Assembly: GCF_027943255.1 (NCBI RefSeq)
Contig: NC_072893.1
Span: forward strand, 8,804,001-8,868,000
Reading direction: 5' to 3'
DNA from: Anastrepha obliqua
Lineage: Eukaryota; Arthropoda; Insecta; Diptera; Tephritidae
Length of the DNA: 64,000 nucleotides
The notes beneath the pieces are model-generated. The model did no database searches and was not told where the DNA came from. It saw only the letters and a list, made by a program, of their open reading frames with translations. A program made the position numbers and the translations under genes. Each line of letters starts with the position of its first letter. Position 1 is the stretch's first letter. This document shows, one piece after another, positions 57,511-64,000 of this stretch.

Positions 57511-57972
57511 TTAAGTCAGTTGTAAAATAAAATTCAACCAATAAAGACCGGTCTCCGGAATAAAATTGTTTTTTTATAAACAACCACGACCGGGTAGTTT
57601 AACTTGTATAAGAAATATGCATATACATATAAGCAATTTGTGAAAAGTTGTGTATATCTACATACATATGTATATGTAAATAATCTATATTATTAAACTA
57701 ATAAATATTTTTTAACCTTAACTTGTAGCTCGTAAGCGATTTAATTAAAAGGGAGACGTGCAACATTTACCAGCATCCAGCAAAGCTACCAGGGCAGATT
57801 CAGTAAGTATTTTGTAATTTTTCAATTGTGCGTTATTAGTCTGATATTATATCTTTCACATATGTATTTTTTCTAATTATTAAAATTTGTGTTTAATTTT
57901 TGTTACAGAACACATTAATACGCACACACTTACACGCGGCGGACGTATTTGTTAAGTATCGTAGTTAGAAAA
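57511..57972 (+). other. Presumed leader of the DUF4806-like gene
   Basis: CCAATAAAGACCGGTCTCCGG near 57539 resembles an LTR polyadenylation region. A candidate leader exon ends at CA|GTAAGT (57802/57803) and an acceptor TTGTTACAG lies at 57908, 65 bp before the ATG at 57973. Confidence 0.35.
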
Positions 57973-58962
57973 ATGAGTAAAAGAACGTTGTCTAATTTAT
58001 TGGGAAAAGAAAAAAAAAATTATGAGGAAAATGTAGCGAATTTTCGCAAATTAAATGAATATGTTACCGTAGAAGGAAATGAAAACTTTCCCAACAGATT
58101 AGACGACGATGATTTTCCATCAACAAGTAGAGTAGCTTTGCAAAATTTAGAATATGATATATGTAGATAGCGGAGATGACAGTGTGTGTTTTGAAGATTT
58201 AGATATAGAAGATGTTGAGGTAGATAGTTATTCAGAGGATAGGGATAATAATTTAGAAAATGCGTTCCTTTTGTCATACTTAAAACTACTTCCATTTTAG
58301 GGTCTGCCGTGCAGCGTAAGCGGTTTGCTGTATCGCAGCCCTACGAAAGGCGTACAGCAGTCCCAGATTCCCCCAGCGCAACGGTATCCAACCATGCTAC
58401 TGCGGTTCCAAGTATTTTTTTGTTATATTTTAATAAATTTCAATTCTTACCATTATTTTTTTGCGAGGTTGTTAAAAAAAAAACACTTATTTCAGGTGAA
58501 CCAGTTTCTCTGGCTTCGTTACAAAAGGAGCTGAGAGAAATGCGGAGCGATATCCGTGAATCATTGGGGAAGATAAAGACCACCTTAAGGGATCTAGAAA
58601 GTAAGGTGGAAAGAAATTTCAAGGACTTCGAAAAGAAGGTTATACAAGTATCTTATTGAAGTAATGAATTATAACTTTATAAGCTCTTTATTATTTAGAT
58701 GCCAGAAAGAACGGAATGTCAGGGCCAGGGGTAGCTGATGAGAGAGGTGAACGTGGTGATGACAAGAGTTCACCAGAGTATTGCGCGCATCATGGGAGAT
58801 ACTCTGAGTCCTGAGTATATTAGGATTCAGAGTATGCTCCCAATAACATCACAGGATGCGATTAATACTCTGGAGGAGCTCTTGAATACCAAGCCATACT
58901 CCGAAGCTATGGTAACTATTATTTCTACTATAAAATATACACATGTGATCATGGTTGCTTGA
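57973..58962 (+). pseudogene. Degenerate gene with coiled coil and DUF4806-like end
   Basis: Plus-strand exon-like pieces. The first starts MSKRTLSNLLGKEKKNYEEN and continues, after one frame change near 58160, into an acidic run (DSGDDSVCFEDLDIEDVEVD). Next comes SAVQRKRFAVSQPYERRTAV (from about 58301), then after a 97-bp intron-like gap (donor near 58414, acceptor TTATTTCAG at about 58495) a coiled coil: SLASLQKELREMRSDIRESL and LRDLESKVERNF. The last piece reads SIARIMGDTLSPEY and MLPITSQDAINTLEELLNTK, which resembles the start of DUF4806, a domain common in insect proteins of unknown role. It stops at a candidate donor (ATG|GTAACT) without the rest of the domain. Function unknown; probably a decayed gene or transposon-carried gene. 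Confidence 0.5.
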
Positions 58963-59401
58963 GTTAAATTGTAAAATTAAAATTGTAACTAAGAATTCTC
59001 CGTAGAGCGTTTTTAAAATTTGCCGAAATAAGAGATTTTACAAATTTTGAGATACCTATTTCCACTCAAACAACTATGATTTATATAAAATTACGTACAA
59101 TAGGGTGTTCAAAAGTATGGCCATTTGTAGAAATTGGAAAATTTATTTTAACTTAGAATATTTATTTCAGAAGCATACATATGGATGTATACAATATCAA
59201 ATAAGCTCAAAAAATTTTTAATAAAATAAATAACTTAAGTTTATTTTCGAGCCACAATCGATAGCAGCAGACACTTGCGAAGTTTTGTACAGCTCTTGGC
59301 CCGCCCTTTTTGGACGACTCAGAACTCACCGCGTGAAGGTGACTGTACGACGAGTTCCACCCACTCCCTTCCCAACCAACCAACCAAAGATGAAAAATTA
59401 T
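58963..59401. other. Intergenic; one transposon-end-like motif
   Basis: AGGGTGTTCAAAAGTATGGC at about 59103 looks like a transposon end. No inverted partner was found in the window. Confidence 0.35.
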
Positions 59402-61393
59402 TTATTCGGGAGTGGCAAAGTCTGCTTTAGTGTCAAATTGAGGCATAACTGTACTCACTTCTCGTGCTGCTCTTATAAACCCATCACGTCTCTCGTTCCC
59501 ATACACTTTTGAGGACGCTTGAGTTACTAGTTTTACGCAACGCTCCACAGCTTGCGTATGGCATGGAATATTTGTTAAATCTATGGTTAATTTAGGTTTT
59601 TCTTTATCAGAAATTAATTGCAAGATATCTTCAGAAGAAAGGCTGTCTAAAATTGGAGGGCAGGTAAGTTTCATTTCAGACCAATTAATTAACTCAAAAT
59701 ATTCATTTGCTTCAAAGTTCAGTTTAGGAACCAAAAAGTTTCTAATATTTTTGTCTTTTGAAGGGATTTCTTTTATTTTCAGAACTCGCCTCAATCCAAG
59801 ATCGCGGACATGCTCTCTGTCATCCACCACCATCGAGAGAAGAATGTTTTCTGGATGGGCAAAAAAGGAATTTGTTTGAATAACCTTATGAACTACTGCC
59901 TGGACTTCTGAAGATAAGATTCTACATTTTTTAATACATTCTAAAATATGTTTAGGTCCGTCAACTATTGACGAATTTGTTTTGATTTCGAACCATAGAG
60001 GTGCGTATACAGTCAAAATGTATTTTACAATTTGAATGAGATTTTTAGATGGCTCCTGCAAAGAAATGTATAATCGTAGGAACCTGTTTGCAATTGTCAA
60101 CCAACGAGAGTGTGATATTGGTCCCGGATCTCGATTTGCTAGATCTGGGGAGATCTGGGGATGCCTCAAAGGTAATTCATTAAAATGGAGGAGACAGATA
60201 GCCCCTTGTACTGGTCTTTTTAAACGCGTTTCAATGAATTTTATTGCACCATTCTTCCACCCAGTATTTGTTGACGTACCATCACATCCAATCACTACAA
60301 CATTAGATTGATTTATACCATTTTCTTCAAAATAATTTACAATGCTGTATGCTGTGTCCTTTCCACTTTTTGAAGTAGGCACTAAATGACAAAGGTACTT
60401 TGAGCCTGGTTCTGCTGTTACTGAAATGTGCTCTTCTTTTTTTATAGATTGATAACGTTTGTTTCCTTTTTCAACTAAAACTAAAGTGTCATCCATCCTG
60501 CCATCAAAATACACACACATCGGATCGTTTAATTGCTCTATTGCATTCCCCGATTCGATAAGTTTTAGTCTACATTTTTCTTTTTCTCTTCTCATTTTGC
60601 TTCGATCAACAACAAAAGAAGTATCTTTGTCCGTTATAAGACCAACGTCTTTAAATGCACTAGACACAATAGCTGCTGCTGCTCTATCAGATACTCCAAA
60701 ACGATCACTTGTTAAGGCCGTTGCTGGAAGTGATAAGCGCATCTGTGCATTTTTTGAACTTGCTGACTGAGAGGAAATAGAGCGTGGGGTCTGAAAATCG
60801 GGATCATTCTTATCATTGTCAACTTCAGGAGTTATCTCTGTTTCAGAATCAATACTACTACAAGAAGGTCCAGGTAAGTTGGTCTGACTTAAGTGACGAG
60901 CTTTTCTCTGCAATTTTAATGTAAGCTTTTGAGTTTCTTTGGTATCTACTGTCCCAATCTTTCCTTGTCCGAGATATCTTTGAGCATATAGAAATTTGAT
61001 TTCTAATGGCGGTATCTTTCTATCTTTAGGGCATGTGCAGTTGATAGTTACCGGCCTGGGACAAATACACTTGTCAAAGCTTCTTTGATAAAAGCAATTG
61101 AGTGTCATCTCGCACTTGCAGGACGAAATGTCAAATAATGTACTTGAAGATTGTTCAATAAAATCATTGTACTTCTTTTGTTTCTCAGGTGTGTCTTTGT
61201 CCCTTGAATAAGATTTACGAAGAGTGTAGTATCGATCATGTAGATGTTTAATCTTTTGTACAACTCTTGTGTGGGAAACTATTGGAATCGAAGCCTTGGA
61301 ATAAAGGGACTCAGTCTGATGAGCTACAGTATCTGCTACAACTGTGAAGCTTAACTTCTGACCAGAACTGGCAGCAGAAGATTCTACTGACAT
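59402..61393 (-). CDS. Putative DDE transposase-like protein, 663 aa, open
   Basis: An uninterrupted minus-strand frame. The first ATG is at 61393 (MSVESSAASSGQK). Residues about 92-121 form a Cys cluster (CKCEMTLNC, DKCICPRP, INCTC), probably metal-binding. Candidate RNase H-fold triad: Asp297 in VYFDGRMDDTLV, Asp371 in VIGCDGTSTNTGW and Glu617 in CHTQAVERCVKLV. Between the last two lie LLHFNELPLRH and DLANRDPGPISHSRWLT. The join LPLRH|PQISPDLANRD looks shortened compared with relatives I remember, suggesting an in-frame internal deletion of some tens of residues. The C-terminus MPQFDTKADFATPE looks complete. It seems related to 44835-46409 (shared D, NTG-type and ERGVKL/ERCVKL positions). 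No superfamily name is assigned; a domesticated gene cannot be excluded. It is transcribed away from the RAG1-like gene at 62390. Confidence 0.75.
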   Translation of the reverse strand: MSVESSAASSGQKLSFTVVADTVAHQTESLYSKASIPIVSHTRVVQKIKHLHDRYYTLRKSYSRDKDTPEKQKKYNDFIEQSSSTLFDISSCKCEMTLNCFYQRSFDKCICPRPVTINCTCPKDRKIPPLEIKFLYAQRYLGQGKIGTVDTKETQKLTLKLQRKARHLSQTNLPGPSCSSIDSETEITPEVDNDKNDPDFQTPRSISSQSASSKNAQMRLSLPATALTSDRFGVSDRAAAAIVSSAFKDVGLITDKDTSFVVDRSKMRREKEKCRLKLIESGNAIEQLNDPMCVYFDGRMDDTLVLVEKGNKRYQSIKKEEHISVTAEPGSKYLCHLVPTSKSGKDTAYSIVNYFEENGINQSNVVVIGCDGTSTNTGWKNGAIKFIETRLKRPVQGAICLLHFNELPLRHPQISPDLANRDPGPISHSRWLTIANRFLRLYISLQEPSKNLIQIVKYILTVYAPLWFEIKTNSSIVDGPKHILECIKKCRILSSEVQAVVHKVIQTNSFFAHPENILLSMVVDDREHVRDLGLRRVLKIKEIPSKDKNIRNFLVPKLNFEANEYFELINWSEMKLTCPPILDSLSSEDILQLISDKEKPKLTIDLTNIPCHTQAVERCVKLVTQASSKVYGNERRDGFIRAAREVSTVMPQFDTKADFATPE

Positions 61394-62389
61394 TTTGTAC
61401 CTCACTTCTTGCCAACATTGTATAATGTCGGTATTAGTGGGAAGGACCGATGACAGCAGTGGTTTAGGTGCACCAAAAAATGGCAGTAAGAGACATGAAT
61501 AAAATGTTTCAAGAGATTTAATGTTAAGTAATTGTGTAAACTATGTAATTCAAAAGAACATCGAATAGAATTTTTTTTGACCAAACAGCGCTGTTCGACA
61601 AGAGTGAAAGCAGAACTGGTAATGACCAGAGAGTACTAGCTCTTCCGTGCACTTCGTTTATCGGTATGCCAGAATCAAAAGCAAAATGAAAAGAAAGACG
61701 ATGGAATACAAGTAACCAAGTGGAAGACGATCTAAAGCACAGACGTGTTGTAGTAGCCGTAAGCCGCTTTCACGCAAGCCTCATTTGGCATAGGCTTCCT
61801 TAGTAGATTTGGTGTAAAATTGGTAAAAGTTAATCGCTCAGAACCACAGAAATGGATAGATTAGTAAATTAAAAATCTACTACTCAATGCTGAAAGTGCT
61901 ATGTATAAAAAGGGAGCTCGATCTTTAATCATTTACAACTTCTACAAGTTTTCGTAAATCAGCTAGATTTGGGATAAAATTTGTAAATTTTAAATGCAAT
62001 GCGCGAACGGAAGATATTAACCGATTTGAAATTTCTTTTTTTTCCTAAATTTGTATTGATATGCAGCAACTTTTCCCTGCTATTACGATATGATTTGAAA
62101 AAATTTACGTATTTCACTCCGGTCTAGTAGACATTGCATAATTAGGCGGCCAAAAGTTAAAAAAAATAAATCAACTTAAGAAGAAACTATTGATGCACAT
62201 TGTTACCTGACACTTCTTAGAAACCCACCCCATTAATTTCAGCTCTCAGAATAGCGCACGCGCCGAATTACAGGTAGTCGGATTTCAATTGTCATTCACA
62301 GTGTGCATATATAATTCTCGGCGTTTTCCGTGATACATTTTTACAAACTCAATATTTATTTTTGCAAATTTATTTTCACAGTGATTGTG
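61394..62389. promoter_or_regulatory. Shared upstream region of two divergent transposase-like genes
   Basis: 996 bp separate the two start codons. No coding content was recognised. The right side holds a TATA-like box 76-82 bp before the 62390 start. Nothing comparable was identified for the minus-strand gene. Confidence 0.4.
62308..62314 (+). promoter_or_regulatory. TATA-like box of the RAG1-like gene
   Basis: TATATAA, 76-82 bp upstream of the ATG at 62390. A transcription start about 30 bp downstream would leave a leader of about 45 bases. Confidence 0.45.
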
Positions 62390-64000
62390 ATGGATATCAA
62401 TAATCCAGGTATGTATCTTCATTAGTTATGTAGTAGTCACCAATTTTAAGATTGTTTTGTATATATTAGAATCTTTATAAAAGATCACGTTTTTTGAGTT
62501 AGATTTTTGTAAATTAAATATTTTAAAGGGGTTTATCACTATTTTCCCTGTTCGTCCCTGTAATATTCTTTAATTTCATAATTTGTGCATAGTTTAAACA
62601 ATTATATAAAGTTATAATTAGCCGCCAACTCCCGCCTATTAACAAAAACTAGTTAATCAAAGACTTAAAGGACATACCTTAAAAAAATTATGTTATTAGC
62701 ACATTATTTTTAAAGTAAGTTTTTCTTTGTCGTAGGTTCATCAAGCGCCTCTAGTGTGAAAGTAGTGACGCGAAGATATTTATTTGACCTGATGCAAGGT
62801 CAAAACTTACCTACCTTGGATAAAAAATTAGATTTTTTGGAAAATTACCTTCTCGAGGTTGTAAAGTTTCTGAAAATTGTAAAAAAGCTTTAAAGCATAA
62901 ATATTCCTATTTTAAATCACAAATGAAACAAAGAAGGTCAGGAGCAGGAAAAACTAAAGAAGTATTCCTTAAAAATAATCATTTATGGTTAGAAGGGACT
63001 TTTAAAATACCAATGGATTCATCTTATCGCCAAGGTCGTCCATGTACATCGTTTTCTGAATCGAGTGATCGAAGCAAGAGAAGGAAAACTAAGGAAATAC
63101 GTAGTTTGGTAAATCCTGAGGTGATTGTTAATGCTGCGCAAGTGATTTTACAAACTGAGGGAAAAAGAAATGCCTCTAAAGTCCTTAAGGACATAACTTA
63201 TTCACCTACACGGGCTAGCAAATACATAAAGTCATACTCTAAGAGTAATGAGACAATTCCTCCACTCACCCCCTTTGAAGCTCTCAAATTGTTTGTTGAG
63301 GCTGATCTCACAAGGCGACAATACGAAATAGTAAGGGCAACAAACAAGGGTCATTATCCCTGTTATGATCTTTTATTAAGAGCTAAAAAAGAATGCTATC
63401 CACCTGAAACGGCTATGAAAATTACAGCTACCTGCGCGGAAACGGACCTTCAAAGTCTAATGGATCATACAGTAACCCGTTTATCGCTTTACCTAGAAGA
63501 GTTGTTAATTACTCTTAGTATAACCGAAAGAGAGTCGTTAAATATTATTTGCAAATGGGGTTGTGATGGCTCACAACAACAGAGGTTTAAACAAAAATTT
63601 GTAGATGATGTCGACTCTGATGCAAATATATTTTTAAGTTCGTTTGTTCCCTTGCAAGTGGTTTGTGGAAAGAATGATAAAAAGATTGTTTGGCAAAATC
63701 CTACACCTTCTTCGCCACGCTTTTGTCGGCCGATTCGGTTTAGGTTCGTGAAAGAAACCCCTGATGTAACCAAGGACGAAATAACATTTGTGGAAAATGC
63801 TATTAAAGCTCTAACTTTAACCGAAGTATTTATAAATGGGAATATTTATAAATTTAATCATATTATGAAGATGACCATGGTTGATGGAAAAGTGTGTAAC
63901 GCAGCAACTAACACAACCTCAACAAGTCGGTGTTACATATGTGGGGCCACCTCAAAAAACTTTAATGATTTAAGTAACAAAAATGTTGTTTCTCCTGAAG
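62390..64000 (+). CDS. RAG1/Transib-like DDE transposase, partial (runs off the window)
   Basis: Exon 1 (62390-62408, MDINNP) joins exon 2 (from 62736) across a 327-bp intron (G|GTATGT ... CGTAG|GT). A one-base loss near 62857 breaks the frame. From about 62860 to 64000 it is open without a stop, over 370 codons; an internal Met is at 62923. The core matches RAG1/Transib transposases, which cut DNA as DDE enzymes. KWGCDGSQQ has Asp at 63565, cf. RAG1 D600. After FCRPIRFRF and IYKFNHIMKM comes MTMVDGKVCN with Asp at 63883, cf. D708. RCYICGATSKNFNDL has Cys at 63931 and 63940, cf. C727/C730. There are 105 residues between the two Asp; RAG1 has 107. The catalytic Glu and the paired His lie past the window. 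Family by motif alignment from memory; the frameshift suggests a recently inactivated copy. Confidence 0.75.

Noticed and set aside
62297..62383. Two CACAGTG heptamers (62297-62303 and 62377-62383) just upstream of the RAG1-like gene, like recombination signal heptamers.
   Set aside because: No nonamer at 12 or 23 bp was found, the heptamers are not inverted, and seven bases occur often by chance. They do not mark a transposon end on this evidence.

Overview
This is eukaryotic, AT-rich genomic DNA from an insect, most likely a dipteran. The evidence is short GT-AG introns (60-83 bp) in compact genes, an errantivirus-type env plus LTR, and a dense mix of mariner, Tc1, CR1, Jockey, R1-like, RTE-like and Helitron copies. 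A tRNA-derived SINE head at 9.9 kb resembles one I associate with tephritid fruit flies, but this is memory-based and was not checked. There is no sign of bacterial or plasmid content.

0-16 kb: the only convincing ordinary host gene is a four-exon F-box/leucine-rich-repeat gene on the plus strand (3531-15366, about 463 aa). Its first two introns are swollen to 7.0 and 3.3 kb by transposons, including a CR1-type LINE that is itself split by a 1.3-kb mariner-like element with TA target duplications. Upstream lies a 1,678-bp non-coding element with perfect 31-bp inverted ends and a 9-bp target duplication that looks P-element-like.

16-43 kb: a transposon graveyard with no convincing host gene. 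It includes a nearly intact mariner (19328-20625) nested inside an older deleted mariner, a second full-length copy of that older mariner (35741-36999), and an internally deleted irritans-type mariner. There are also R1-like, RTE-like, Jockey and RNase H-bearing LINE tails, SINE-like fragments, small mariner deletion derivatives, an 8-bp microsatellite block and an AT-rich tandem array.

43-58 kb: a decayed DDE-type transposase gene of an unnamed family (44835-46409) comes first. A nearly complete Helitron follows (46693-52931), with a Rep/helicase gene carrying one late frameshift. Next come an eight-copy 137/139-bp minisatellite fused to the remnant of an errantivirus env gene with its 3' LTR, and a 729-bp element flanked by TTAA.

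58-64 kb: a degenerate multi-exon gene ending in a DUF4806-like segment, then two divergently transcribed transposase-like genes. The minus-strand gene (59402-61393) is an open 663-aa protein with a candidate DDE triad. It appears related to the pseudogene at 44.8 kb. The plus-strand gene (62390 to the window end) carries a RAG1/Transib-like core: a Cys-Asp-Gly motif, a second Asp 105 residues later and a CxxC pair 16 residues beyond that. This matches the RAG1 D600-D708-C727xxC730 layout closely and is the most interesting thing in the window. The C-terminal catalytic Glu lies beyond the window.
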